A stretch of 64,000 nt of DNA from Nitrospiraceae bacterium (GCA_019637075.1 JAHBWI010000002.1:310001-374000); one strand, 5' to 3'; shown: positions 9,155 through 17,138, numbered from the stretch's first letter. Made by a program: numbers and translations. Notes: generated by a model from the sequence alone, not told the origin.

Positions 9155-9447
9155 GCAGTCTGCCCAAAAAGAATATGTTCGAGATCTTCTCGCAAGGTCT
9201 CTTCGAAGGAGTGAAGCCTATGATGCTCGTTCGCGATCACCTGGTGCGCCATCCTGACCGGTGCACCCACCAAGCTATCTGCATGCCGGTTTGCCCGACG
9301 AGCGCCTGGCTCTCGACGCCGCCTTACAAGTTCGATCCGTCCCGTTGCCTGGAAAGCTGCCGGCTGTGTCTTGACGCTTGCCCTTCGCAAGCGATCTATG
9401 CGGTCTACCGCAAAGGCGACAAGCTGCTGGAGCCGCAAAAGAAGTAG
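9151..9447 (+). CDS. 4Fe-4S ferredoxin-like protein with altered first cluster
   Basis: A 98-residue protein with two ferredoxin motifs. The first is C38-x5-C44-x3-C48-P, with Gln41 where the second ligand of a CxxCxxCxxxCP motif should be. The second is C66-x3-C70-x2-C73-x3-C77-P. The second cluster looks complete; the first may be [3Fe-4S], ligated by another residue, or absent. The GTG at 9151 overlaps the upstream stop and has AAGGAG at the right distance. It probably transfers electrons with the 2Fe-2S ferredoxin three genes upstream. Confidence 0.85.
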   Translation: MSSLPKKNMFEIFSQGLFEGVKPMMLVRDHLVRHPDRCTHQAICMPVCPTSAWLSTPPYKFDPSRCLESCRLCLDACPSQAIYAVYRKGDKLLEPQKK

Positions 9448-9758
9448 TCGGGGGCACCCGGCAGATCCCTGTGCTCGCGCAACGCGCGACCTCGCAAGGC
9501 CCTCGTTGAACGCGCAGTAGGGATCAGCCAAGCGCCCCCGTGGAAGGCCGCAGGAGGGGGACTTTGCGGGTTCAGCATTGCAACGGTGAACTGGCGAAAC
9601 GGGGAAAGTTCCTCATCTGTCAATGATCGTCGCCCGGTCAAACTCACAATCACGAAACCATCCGCTTCGAATCGCCATGACGCAAGCATCCCAGGCTTTC
9701 CGACTTGGACAACAATTCTATGTTCTCCGGAATCGAGCAAGTCATGCCAAACCGTCAC
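9405..9758 (-). CDS. orphan hypothetical protein (doubtful)
   Basis: A 117-codon frame opening with GTG at 9758. The first 65 residues look protein-like (VTVWHDLLDSGEHRIVVQVG, then SWRFEADGFVIVSLTG). The C-terminal half is Pro/Arg-rich and overlaps the end of the ferredoxin gene on the other strand, so it is probably not native. The frame is open further upstream. It could be a real small gene coupled to the 43-codon frame before it (GTGA overlap), or both could be pieces of one frameshifted gene. Base composition is more AT-rich than the neighbours. Confidence 0.35.
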   Translation of the reverse strand: MTVWHDLLDSGEHRIVVQVGKPGMLASWRFEADGFVIVSLTGRRSLTDEELSPFRQFTVAMLNPQSPPPAAFHGGAWLIPTARSTRALRGRALREHRDLPGAPDYFFCGSSSLSPLR

Positions 9759-9886
9759 TGAAAGATCGTACCCATCGCGAATGATCGATTCTTGGCCCCC
9801 TTGGGGGGAAGCAACACCAATTCCTCAAACGACTTTTTTGCAATATTCTCCCGGTACTCCCGCGCTACTATCCGCAGATCCGGCAT
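9755..9886 (-). CDS. orphan 43-residue hypothetical protein (possible)
   Basis: A short minus-strand frame starting MPDLRIVAREYRENIAKKSF and ending RSFAMGTIFQ, with GGACAGG shortly upstream of the ATG. Its TGA overlaps the GTG of the following frame at 9758. Amino-acid usage looks like real protein. No family is recognised. Two short coupled frames in AT-richer DNA can indicate a toxin-antitoxin pair, but nothing in the sequences supports that directly. Confidence 0.35.
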   Translation of the reverse strand: MPDLRIVAREYRENIAKKSFEELVLLPPKGAKNRSFAMGTIFQ

Positions 9887-9947
9887 GTTACCTGTCCCAA
9901 AGAACGTCTGGAGCTTAAGATGCACCTTCAACAATCACTCGTGCTGA

Positions 9948-10919
9948 TTAGCAAATTTGCTTTCTGAGACGGCCCCAGTAGGCGGTACCGACGTAGCCAC
10001 AGGCACCGGTGAATGTGGTAAGGGCCATGACTCGATAGACGACCGAGCGCGGAGCCTTGACGTTGACGGCAGGATCGAGCAAATCGGGGGCTGCAGCGAC
10101 ACGTTTGAGCGTTTCACCGGCCAGTAGGATGGGCCACATACAGGCCAATCGCTGCCGGATCTCGAGCCTCGGCAACGCCATCGCATACATCCAGCCCTGA
10201 TCCAAGTGTTCGACCGCCTGCTTAATCATGCGCAGGAGGATCGGGCGAAAGGTCGGCAGGCTTTCCGGTCTGAGCAGATCCACCGGTTTGAGGCCGACTT
10301 CGTCCAGCCATTGCGTCGGCACATAACAACGGCCGTTGTGAAGGTCACGGGCAAGGTCCTTCACGATATTGGTCAGTTGCAGCCCTTTCCCGAACCGTAC
10401 GCCAATCGCGGACATCCGGTCGACATCCCAATGCGCCATCGCCCGGCGATGCGCGCAGACCATACGGGTCCAGAACTCGCCCACGCAACCCGCAACGTAA
10501 TAGGTGTAGCGATCCAGCTCCTCCGGGCGTTCCAAGGCTGTGAGATCCTTCGCCGAGGAGCCTGGAAACCTGGTCAGATCCATTTCCATTCCGTTCGGGA
10601 GTACCTCCATCAACCAGCGGATACGCTCACGGTCTCCGCGATCGAACTGCCGATACATCGCCAGACATTCCGGCAAGCGCTGGAGCAGAACACGCTCGGC
10701 TGAATCGGTCTGGTGCGGCAAAAGACCCGCCTGGATTGCCTGCACATCCTGCAGCTGAACCTCATCAGCCGCAAACTGGGCACGAAACATGGTGAGGTAG
10801 CGCAGGCGTTGGTCCCGCCCGATTAAGTCGGCGTCGGCAATGGTGTCTGCCGCGCGTGCGAACAGATAGGCCAAGCCCATTTCGTCACGGACATCCGACG
10901 GCAGGACATTCAGGGTCAA
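9948..10919 (-). CDS. squalene/phytoene synthase family protein
   Basis: Prenyl-diphosphate head-to-head synthase, probably squalene synthase for hopanoids. The Asp-rich motif is ARAADTIADAD (near the start) and the second is NIVKDLARDL (about 185). Substrate-binding YTYYVAGCVGEF is also present. A C-terminal stretch near residue 295 is hydrophobic. The coordinates begin at the only standard in-frame start, a TTG. Family sequence nevertheless continues upstream (ELLHVILKQVSRSFY) to about 10970, back to the TAA of the cupredoxin gene at 11001. The true start must therefore be a non-standard codon (CTG at 10961, ACG at 10988) or involve readthrough. Confidence 0.88.
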   Translation of the reverse strand: MTLNVLPSDVRDEMGLAYLFARAADTIADADLIGRDQRLRYLTMFRAQFAADEVQLQDVQAIQAGLLPHQTDSAERVLLQRLPECLAMYRQFDRGDRERIRWLMEVLPNGMEMDLTRFPGSSAKDLTALERPEELDRYTYYVAGCVGEFWTRMVCAHRRAMAHWDVDRMSAIGVRFGKGLQLTNIVKDLARDLHNGRCYVPTQWLDEVGLKPVDLLRPESLPTFRPILLRMIKQAVEHLDQGWMYAMALPRLEIRQRLACMWPILLAGETLKRVAAAPDLLDPAVNVKAPRSVVYRVMALTTFTGACGYVGTAYWGRLRKQIC

Positions 10920-11000
10920 GTAAAAAGAGCGAGAGACCTGCTTGAGAATGACGTGCAGCAGTTCGTGCTTGGACGGGGGAGTACTCGTGGCTGGACCTGC

Positions 11001-11441
11001 TTATCTGACTTCAAGTTTGCCTTCCATGCCCTTTTCCCGGTGGCTTGGAAGGAATAACAGCTTCTTGTCGCAATAGAAGGCGTACGTGCCAGGCTTGGTC
11101 GGTGTGAACTGCACCGTCACGGTCTTGCCGGCGCCGACGTCGCGTTCAATAGACAGCCCGGCTGACTCATCCTTCAAAATGAAGTTGTGCGGGGTGATCG
11201 AGGTGATGCTGGTGAGAACCAGTTCGACCGGCTTCCCGGCCTGTACAATGAGGTGGCTGGGGGTATATGAATAGCTATCGAGGATGATGGTGGCCCGCTG
11301 CACCATGTCCCGCTGGTCGAGTGGAACGGCCAAGGGGGGAACCTGCGGCGGTTGATCGGCCGCCCGACCTACCTGGATGCCCGATATTCCGGGCAAAAGC
11401 ATGAGGAACGCGCCCATCCCTATGGCCAACGGCCTACTCAT
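11001..11441 (-). CDS. exported cupredoxin-like copper protein
   Basis: A 146-residue protein with a signal peptide (MSRPLAIGMGAFLMLLPG, cleavage near GRAAD). The cupredoxin fold carries likely copper ligands: His in TPHNF (about 84), Cys in YAFYCDKK, then His in LPSHREKGM and the following Met. It should act as a periplasmic electron carrier or copper centre. The ATG at 11441 is preferred over an upstream TTG. It lies directly upstream of, and in frame with, squalene synthase. Confidence 0.85.
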   Translation of the reverse strand: MSRPLAIGMGAFLMLLPGISGIQVGRAADQPPQVPPLAVPLDQRDMVQRATIILDSYSYTPSHLIVQAGKPVELVLTSITSITPHNFILKDESAGLSIERDVGAGKTVTVQFTPTKPGTYAFYCDKKLLFLPSHREKGMEGKLEVR

Positions 11442-11449
11442 GGCCAAGT

Positions 11450-11478
11450 CTTCTAACAGATGGAACCGGGTCGGTCAA
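11450..11478 (-). promoter_or_regulatory. promoter of the cupredoxin gene, possibly leaderless
   Basis: On the minus strand TTGACC (11478-11473), a 17-nt spacer and TAGAAG (11455-11450). Only 8 nt separate the -10 from the ATG at 11441, so the transcript may begin at or next to the start codon. Confidence 0.35.
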
Positions 11479-11611
11479 CCAACCAGCCGCCCTTATCCAC
11501 AGCCCCCCCACGAGCTTGACTCCTGGTAGAATCTGCAGGACCACAGGCGCCTTGACTGCCTCAGCAGGAGGCATTATCTGAGGTAGGTACAGCCAGGCCG
11601 GTCCCCCGGCT

Positions 11612-11640
11612 CTGAAAACCGCCTGCGCGTCCGGTATAAT
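11612..11640 (+). promoter_or_regulatory. sigma-70-type promoter of htpX
   Basis: CTGAAA (11612-11617), a 17-nt spacer and a perfect TATAAT (11635-11640), about 70 nt upstream of the htpX start. Confidence 0.5.
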
Positions 11641-11709
11641 GACATCCAGTGCCCGTCCGGTCCCGTATAGTCATGTAGAAGGGGCGGTGGGCGATGAAGG
11701 AGGACACAG

Positions 11710-12630
11710 ATGAAGTGGTTGAAGGGTATCGGGCTGTTTCTCATTGCGAACTTCCTCATTTATCTGACGCTTTCGATCACCGTTCGGGTGCTGATCAACG
11801 TCGTGCTGCCGGCCTTCGGTATCGATGTGCGTGGGGCCTTCAGCCAGGAACTCCTGGTTTGGTCGTTGGTCATCGGCTTCGGCGGTGCGTTCATCAGTCT
11901 GCTCTTTTCCAAGCAGATGGCCCGCGCCATGTTGGACTGCCAGCAAATCACCCAGCCACGCACTCAGGCGGAGCAGGTGATCTTCGGTTCGGTGCAAGAG
12001 ATCGCCCAGCGGCTGCACATCAACATGCCGGAGGTTTGGGTCTATGAATCGCCGGACCCTAACGCCTTTGCGACCGGACCGAGCAAGAACAATTCGATGG
12101 TGGCGGTGTCGACTGGCTTACTTGCGAACCTGCGAGAAAATGAGGTGAAATCGGTTCTCGCGCACGAGATGGGCCATGTCTACAACGGCGACATGTTCAC
12201 GACGACGGTATTGGCCGGCTTAATGAACACGTTCGTGCACTATATCAGCAACTTCGTCTACTCCATGATCGGACAACCCCAAGGGGAGAATCGCGAAGAA
12301 GGGCAAGGCGGCAATCCGATCCTGGCGTTCGTCGTGTACATCGTGCTGCAGGTGATCCTGTCTGTCCTGGCGATGTTGGTTGTAAGCTGGCATTCGCGAC
12401 GCCGCGAATATGCCGCCGACGCCTTCGCTGCCAAGGTGTACGGGAAAGACTCGATGATCGGCGCCCTTCAAGCCATCGATCGTTGGGTGAACCGGGCTCA
12501 GTTCGAGTACAGCACCCAGGACGCGCTGGCGACGATGAAGATTTCGGGCAACACGTCAGGATTCATGCATCTCTTTGCGACCCATCCCCCCATCGAAGAA
12601 CGGGTCGCAGCATTGCAGCGGCTTTCATAA
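11710..12630 (+). CDS. htpX: membrane zinc protease HtpX
   Basis: A 306-residue M48 metalloprotease that degrades misfolded membrane proteins. Two N-terminal TM helices (LFLIANFLIYLTLSI; LVWSLVIGFGGAFISLLF) precede the zinc motif HEMGH at residue 152, with the third ligand probably Glu in RRREYAADAFA. Two more TM helices lie at about 175-190 and 200-222. Length and start are normal, with AAGGAGGA before the ATG. Confidence 0.95.
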   Translation: MKWLKGIGLFLIANFLIYLTLSITVRVLINVVLPAFGIDVRGAFSQELLVWSLVIGFGGAFISLLFSKQMARAMLDCQQITQPRTQAEQVIFGSVQEIAQRLHINMPEVWVYESPDPNAFATGPSKNNSMVAVSTGLLANLRENEVKSVLAHEMGHVYNGDMFTTTVLAGLMNTFVHYISNFVYSMIGQPQGENREEGQGGNPILAFVVYIVLQVILSVLAMLVVSWHSRRREYAADAFAAKVYGKDSMIGALQAIDRWVNRAQFEYSTQDALATMKISGNTSGFMHLFATHPPIEERVAALQRLS

Positions 12631-12657
12631 CGACTACACCATTCAAGGAGGGTCCGC

Positions 12658-12852
12658 ATGTTCACCGGCTCGATCATGGCGACAGTCCGAGGCATCAGTA
12701 AGGGTGTGAGGATTGGCCTGTCTCGACTGGACCTACGGTCGATCTGGCAGGGGTTGATGACCGCTTTCGGTAAGCTGGTGTCTCCCCCCGGTATCCCGGT
12801 TCCAGTGCGGAGCCGGAAACCGAATCGGGGGTCCCGGCGATCCACCAATTGA
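12658..12852 (+). CDS. small basic hypothetical protein
   Basis: A 64-residue product beginning MFTGSIMATVRGISKGVRIG and ending Arg/Ser-rich. It has a strong AAGGAGG RBS 6 nt before the ATG and sits between htpX and the peroxidase gene on the same strand. No domain is recognised. The RBS is the main evidence that it is translated; the sequence itself is unremarkable. Confidence 0.5.
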   Translation: MFTGSIMATVRGISKGVRIGLSRLDLRSIWQGLMTAFGKLVSPPGIPVPVRSRKPNRGSRRSTN

Positions 12853-12863
12853 GCAGGAGGCCA

Positions 12864-13484
12864 ATGGTGACCAGAGATTCGACTTGCACCTGGAAGATGC
12901 TGCTCGGGGGCTTGATCATTGGAGTCGGGCTCGGTCTGCTCGTGGCTACGGAGCGTGCCGGCGCAGCGGAAGAAGGAGCGATGCTGATGGCAGCGAAGGC
13001 GGGAAGCATTTATGACTTCACGCTGAACGATATCGACGGCAAGCCCGTCTCGCTCAGCCAATATAAAGGGAAGGTCGTGATGCTGGTGAACACCGCCAGC
13101 TTCTGCGGGAATACGCCGCAGTATGCGGACCTTGAAAAGATGTACGAAACCTACAAGGCTCGCGGGCTCGAAATTCTCGCGTTTCCGGCCAACAACTTCG
13201 GGCAGCAGGAACCGGGGACGAACGAGGAGATCAAGGGCTTCTGCCTTACAAAATACAGCGTGGGGTTTTCCCTTTTCAGCAAGATCAGCGTGAAGGGCGC
13301 CGACAAGCACCCGCTCTATCGCTATCTCACGGAACAGAGCCCATTCCCCGGCGAGGTGGAATGGAACTTTCAGAAGTATCTCGTGGATCGGTCGGGAAAC
13401 GTCGTAGCCCGGTACCACCACGGAACCAAGCCTCTGGCTTCTGAAATCGTGAAGGATGTCGAACACTACCTCACGAAGAATTGA
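12864..13484 (+). CDS. exported glutathione peroxidase family protein
   Basis: A 206-residue thiol peroxidase. A signal-anchor or signal peptide (LLGGLIIGVGLGLLV, about 13-27) points to the periplasm. The catalytic Cys81 is in NTASFCGNTPQY, the Gln in FPANNFGQQEPG, and the Trp in the VEWNFQKYLVD motif. It is the Cys, not selenocysteine, form and probably works with thioredoxin-like donors. The ATG at 12864 has CAGGAGG immediately upstream, preferred over the TTG at 12849. Confidence 0.9.
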   Translation: MVTRDSTCTWKMLLGGLIIGVGLGLLVATERAGAAEEGAMLMAAKAGSIYDFTLNDIDGKPVSLSQYKGKVVMLVNTASFCGNTPQYADLEKMYETYKARGLEILAFPANNFGQQEPGTNEEIKGFCLTKYSVGFSLFSKISVKGADKHPLYRYLTEQSPFPGEVEWNFQKYLVDRSGNVVARYHHGTKPLASEIVKDVEHYLTKN

Positions 13485-13531
13485 CCCAGCCTCGACAAGA
13501 CCCCTTCCGCAGTCAGCGACTAGGCGCTACA

Positions 13532-13554
13532 GGGTGCGACCGAGAGTCGCACCC
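13532..13554. terminator. bidirectional terminator-like hairpin
   Basis: A perfect 9-bp stem GGGTGCGAC/GTCGCACCC with a 5-nt CGAGA loop, between convergent genes ending at 13484 and 13562. Confidence 0.65.
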
Positions 13555-13561
13555 CCTCCAC

Positions 13562-13837
13562 TCAAGTCTTCTTCACGAAACTAATGTGCCCTTGATATTC
13601 TTGGATGGCCGCGCCCAGCGCCGCCTTCCCCAGTGGAATGTTCGCGTCCAGCGCCTCTTCCACCTTTGGGTCGTCGATCACCACGTCATAACGATCCTGA
13701 ATATTTGTCCGCACCGCGGTCCCGTCCTTGAACGTTCGCGGCATGTAGATCTCCGTCCACACTTCTTTTTCGACCAGACAAACGTCCCGAAATCGTTCGT
13801 AGAGCAACGCCAGCTTTTCTGCATCCGTTTCCTTCAT
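13562..13837 (-). CDS. conserved hypothetical protein
   Basis: A 91-residue soluble protein, acidic and helical at the start (MKETDAEKLALLYERFRDVC) with a central strand region (DRYDVVIDDPKVEEAL). A single Cys is at about 20. I do not recognise a family. It stands alone between a terminator hairpin and an exported-protein gene. Confidence 0.7.
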   Translation of the reverse strand: MKETDAEKLALLYERFRDVCLVEKEVWTEIYMPRTFKDGTAVRTNIQDRYDVVIDDPKVEEALDANIPLGKAALGAAIQEYQGHISFVKKT

Positions 13838-13867
13838 AACGGTTACTCCCCGCGTCTACGCACCATC

Positions 13868-13884
13868 GGCGACCGAACGTCGCC
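13868..13884. terminator. hairpin downstream of exported hypothetical gene
   Basis: Stem GGCGAC/GTCGCC with a CGAAC loop, 35 nt after the end of the minus-strand gene at 13919. No T-run. Confidence 0.35.
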
Positions 13885-13918
13885 CATGAGGCACGTTAGA
13901 CCAGGGACCCGGCTCTTT

Positions 13919-14596
13919 TCAACGGGGCGTGGCGTCGGAAGGGGGCGAGGAAGGGGCCGGCTGATCACCGACGGAGAATCGCATGGTGCCGACCTGGTTG
14001 ACTGCGTGGAAGGGCTGCTGCCCCAGCGAGGTAATATAAATCTTCACCAAATAAGAGCCGACCGGCCACGCTTCGCCCGGTCGCTTCAGCTCCAAGAATC
14101 CATACCGCTCGTGGCCCGGCACTTCGAGCGAATCCCACACCAACGGGGAGGTACCGACTTTGCCGTCCGGTGCTATCGGAAACACTTGGGCCGCGAACTG
14201 AGCCGGATCCTCGAGCGGCGCCACTTCAAATACGATGAAGACTGCAGGCGCGTCTGCTGGAAATAAGCTGGCGCCAGGCTCGACCGGCTTGAGCCGCGGG
14301 TCCTGTGTAAACCACCCTTTGCGTCCGAACGTATCCCATTCAACGTCATAGCCTCGAGCCATCTTGATCCAGGTGAAGAGCGATTGGGGAATGCCCTTCT
14401 GCTGGAGGTCCATGGAGGGAGCTTCCGTCGGCTCGAATTCCGTCGTCGCCTGCTCCTTGGGCGCGAGGAGATCACGCGCCTCCGCCGACTGTGGGCCTAT
14501 CCATGCCAAGGCAGCCATTAAGCAGATGCCCCATGCGCCGGCGAGCCGACACCGGCACTGGCGACCCAATCGGTAACCGGAACGTGTTGATAGCAT
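13919..14596 (-). CDS. exported hypothetical protein
   Basis: A 225-residue protein with a basic N-terminus and a hydrophobic core (AGAWGICLMAALAWI), cleaved near SAEARD at about 40. The mature part contains a Trp/Tyr-rich central domain (GYDVEWDTFGRKGWFTQDP) and a beta-rich C-terminal part (PAVFIVFEVAPL, YLVKIYITSLG). The Pro/Ser tail is low complexity. Family unknown; probably periplasmic. Confidence 0.75.
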   Translation of the reverse strand: MLSTRSGYRLGRQCRCRLAGAWGICLMAALAWIGPQSAEARDLLAPKEQATTEFEPTEAPSMDLQQKGIPQSLFTWIKMARGYDVEWDTFGRKGWFTQDPRLKPVEPGASLFPADAPAVFIVFEVAPLEDPAQFAAQVFPIAPDGKVGTSPLVWDSLEVPGHERYGFLELKRPGEAWPVGSYLVKIYITSLGQQPFHAVNQVGTMRFSVGDQPAPSSPPSDATPR

Positions 14597-14677
14597 ACGA
14601 TCATCGTACCGACTTGTCCGGAAGGGTTCAACTCGTCGGCGGAAACGCCGGAAGAACGAGGCAAGGGGGGGTCTCTT

Positions 14678-14686
14678 TGATATAAT
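14678..14686 (+). promoter_or_regulatory. extended -10 promoter of the MFS gene
   Basis: TGATATAAT, a TGn-extended perfect -10 box, about 60 nt upstream of the MFS start. No clear -35, as is common for extended -10 promoters. Confidence 0.45.
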
Positions 14687-14746
14687 CCCAGATATTCCCG
14701 AAGCTGCCGCTCCGGGAGGCTTTTTCAGGATATTCTTCTGAGCTGC

Positions 14747-16156
14747 ATGAACGCCGCGCCCTCTCTGCCTGCAACAGATTTACAGACCGACTCCGAGCCC
14801 CCGACAGAATCGCCATACTCCGGCACCAAGACCTCGCAACGTGAACAAGGCCTTCGCGATGCCGCCTTCCAAGCAGCTGCCCAAGGCGGAGGAGAGAATT
14901 ATTTTTCGGCCTTCGCCCTGCTGTTGCACGCCTCTCCGTTTCAAATCGGCATCCTCTCTGCCCTACCGCAGCTCGTCGGGATAGTGTCGCAGCTTTCCTC
15001 GGTCAAGTTGCTCCAATACCTTCGAAAGCCGGAGCGCCTGGTCGTGTTCGGAGGCTGGGGGCAAGCCCTCTGTTGGCTTCCTCTCCTGGCGTTGCCGCTT
15101 CTCATACCATCGCGAGGCCCCTGGGTACTGATCGCGTGCGCCGTCCTGTATTTTGCCTTCGGCCATGCGACCGCACCGGCGTGGAATAGCCTGCTGATCG
15201 AGCTCACCGACACGGAAACCCGCGGAGCCTACTTTGCCCAGCGGGCCCGTATTACCGCGCTCGTCAGCTTTCTGGCGCTCGGCGCGGCGGGAACGATTCT
15301 GACCGTGGGACAGGCTTGGGGGGTGAGCTGGCTGGGATTCGTGCTGATCTTTCTCGGCGCGGCCTCGGCGCGGCTCGGTGCGACCCATTGCCAGGCGCTG
15401 GTTGCCGCACGGACAGCCGGCCACGGCATCGACGCACCTCACGGCTTCCGGCATTTTCTACTTCACCAGGCCACGCCGGATTTCCGCCGCTTCATGCTCT
15501 TTTCAGGGCTGGTCCATTGGGCCGTGCTGATCTCCGGCCCCTTTTTCGTGATCTACCTGCTGCGGGACCTGCATTGGACTTACCTGCACTATGCCGGGTG
15601 GATGGCGGCGAGCATTCTCGGACAGTTCACGACGCTGAAACCCTGGGGACAATTCGGAGATCGATACGGCAACAAGAACCTGCTACGCGTGACCGCCTTT
15701 GCGGTGCCGGTCTTGCCGATGGCCTACCTGGTGAGCGGACAGTACCCGTATTTATTGGGTGTCAATTTCTTCGGTGGGATCGTGTGGGCGGGACTATCGC
15801 TCGGTTTGCAGAACTATGTGTTTGATTCGCTTCGCCCCGAAGAACGCACAAGGGGCGTCGCACTGGCCAATGCGATGAACGCCATCGGCTGGGGACTCGG
15901 CGCCTTGACGGGCAGCTGGCTCGCCACAATCGTCCCTGCCCAGCTTCGGTTTGCCTTCTGGGACCTGACGCCGGCCTCGAACCTGCCCTTTGTATTTTTC
16001 ATTTCCGGGCTGCTGCGGCTCGCCATCGCGATCAGCATGTTGGGGCGGTTCGGTGAACCGCGCAAGATCGAGACCATGTCGCAGGGCGAACTGGTGAGAG
16101 AGCTCCCGCTCATCAAGCCTTTGATGGCGCGCTGGCCCTCCCGTTCACCCCGCTGA
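14747..16156 (+). CDS. MFS transporter
   Basis: A 469-residue integral membrane protein with about ten to twelve hydrophobic helices, for example ALLLHASPFQIGILSALPQL, LPLLALPLLIP and LLGVNFFGGIVWAGLSLGL. The GDRYGNKNLLR loop (about 306) matches the MFS A-motif. The first 45 residues are hydrophilic. The substrate cannot be told from sequence. It converges on the small lipoprotein gene. Confidence 0.88.
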   Translation: MNAAPSLPATDLQTDSEPPTESPYSGTKTSQREQGLRDAAFQAAAQGGGENYFSAFALLLHASPFQIGILSALPQLVGIVSQLSSVKLLQYLRKPERLVVFGGWGQALCWLPLLALPLLIPSRGPWVLIACAVLYFAFGHATAPAWNSLLIELTDTETRGAYFAQRARITALVSFLALGAAGTILTVGQAWGVSWLGFVLIFLGAASARLGATHCQALVAARTAGHGIDAPHGFRHFLLHQATPDFRRFMLFSGLVHWAVLISGPFFVIYLLRDLHWTYLHYAGWMAASILGQFTTLKPWGQFGDRYGNKNLLRVTAFAVPVLPMAYLVSGQYPYLLGVNFFGGIVWAGLSLGLQNYVFDSLRPEERTRGVALANAMNAIGWGLGALTGSWLATIVPAQLRFAFWDLTPASNLPFVFFISGLLRLAIAISMLGRFGEPRKIETMSQGELVRELPLIKPLMARWPSRSPR

Positions 16157-16159
16157 CGG

Positions 16160-16195
16160 ACGGCCGCCTCAGGGCAGGTCGGCTGCGAGGGCCGT
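16160..16195. terminator. bidirectional terminator-like hairpin
   Basis: ACGGC/GCCGT plus CCTC/GAGG with a 2-nt bulge, between the convergent MFS and lipoprotein genes. It touches the lipoprotein stop codon. Confidence 0.45.
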
Positions 16196-16398
16196 TACAT
16201 CCCAGCCGGTTTGTGGTCTCGCTCTTCCTGCTTTAACTTGTCGAACGCACGGTCGGCGTTCCCCTTCACCTGCTCCGGCGATGGTTGCGCCATCGGCTTG
16301 GGCTTATCGCTGGAACAGCCGACGGTCAGCATGACGGCAGCCACAATCCCGCAGACCGCTCCCGCTTTCCAGTTCGAACTCCACTGTGTCCGTATCAT
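16195..16398 (-). CDS. small lipoprotein
   Basis: A 67-residue product. A signal peptide with a GAVCGIVAAVMLTVGC lipobox places the acylated Cys at about 28. The mature part is short, charged and helical (SPEQVKGNADRAFDKLKQEE). The ATG at 16398 has GGGAGGA upstream, so the longer reading from 16476 is rejected. Function unknown. Confidence 0.75.
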   Translation of the reverse strand: MIRTQWSSNWKAGAVCGIVAAVMLTVGCSSDKPKPMAQPSPEQVKGNADRAFDKLKQEERDHKPAGM

Positions 16399-16606
16399 CC
16401 TGCATCCTCCCTGTCGATTCTTGGGCCGACGGACGCGCCGGCGCCGTATTATGGAGCAGCCACCCGAGACTCTCAACCGGAATCAGGATCTCGCTGCCGG
16501 TCCGTCCCATCAGGCCCTAACGTCCTGCTCCCGCACCGCGTTGACTGCCTCCGCCGGACCGGTTATTCTGCCATCCTGTCTCCAACGTAATCGAGGAAAG
16601 GATGCC

Positions 16607-17059
16607 ATGTCGTTACGAGATCGATTGACCGAAGACCTGAAACTCGCCATGAAGTCGAAGGACCAGCTCCGGATGGATGTCATTCGGATGATCAAGGCGG
16701 CGGTCCTGAACAAGGAGGTCGAGATCAAGAAGGATTTGGACGATGCCGAGATGAGCCGCATCATGACCACCCTGATCAAACAGCGGCGAGAGGCAGCCGA
16801 CCAATTCGACAAGGGTAACCGGGCCGATCTCGCGACAAAGGAACGTCAGGAGATCACAATCATCGAAGCCTATCTCCCGAAAGCCGTGTCGACCGATGAG
16901 GTGGGCGCGATCGTCAAGGCGGTCATCGCCGAAACCGGCGCCGCGTCGCTGAAAGACATGGGGCACGTCATGAAGGCCGTCATGGCGCGCCTGGCCGGGC
17001 AAACCGTGGACGGCAAGCTCGTCAGCGACCTCGTCAAATCCGCCCTCGCCGGCAAGTAA
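16607..17059 (+). CDS. yqeY: GatB/YqeY domain protein
   Basis: A 150-residue protein of the YqeY family, related to the tail domain of the GatB amidotransferase subunit. Typical segments are LRMDVIRMIKAAVLNKEVE and EAYLPKAVSTDEV, with a final LVSDLVKSALAGK. It may act in tRNA-dependent amidation; its role is unproven. AGGAAAGG lies before the ATG at 16607; the open frame extends upstream without family similarity. Confidence 0.92.
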   Translation: MSLRDRLTEDLKLAMKSKDQLRMDVIRMIKAAVLNKEVEIKKDLDDAEMSRIMTTLIKQRREAADQFDKGNRADLATKERQEITIIEAYLPKAVSTDEVGAIVKAVIAETGAASLKDMGHVMKAVMARLAGQTVDGKLVSDLVKSALAGK

Positions 17060-17117
17060 ACACGCGCGTCAGCCCACGTTCGCTTACGTAGTGAATCGAC
17101 AGCCGCATTGCTCCAAG

Positions 17118-17138
17118 CGTTGAAATTTCTTTTCAACG
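17118..17138. promoter_or_regulatory. perfect 8-bp inverted repeat
   Basis: CGTTGAAA/TTTCAACG with a 5-nt TTTCT loop, between yqeY and the phosphorelay locus. A TATACT box follows at 17152-17157. It could be an operator for the response-regulator gene or the yqeY terminator. Confidence 0.4.

Noticed and set aside
11493-11501. A perfect DnaA box TTATCCACA
   Set aside because: One perfect 9-mer in 64 kb on two strands is close to chance expectation, and no others surround it.
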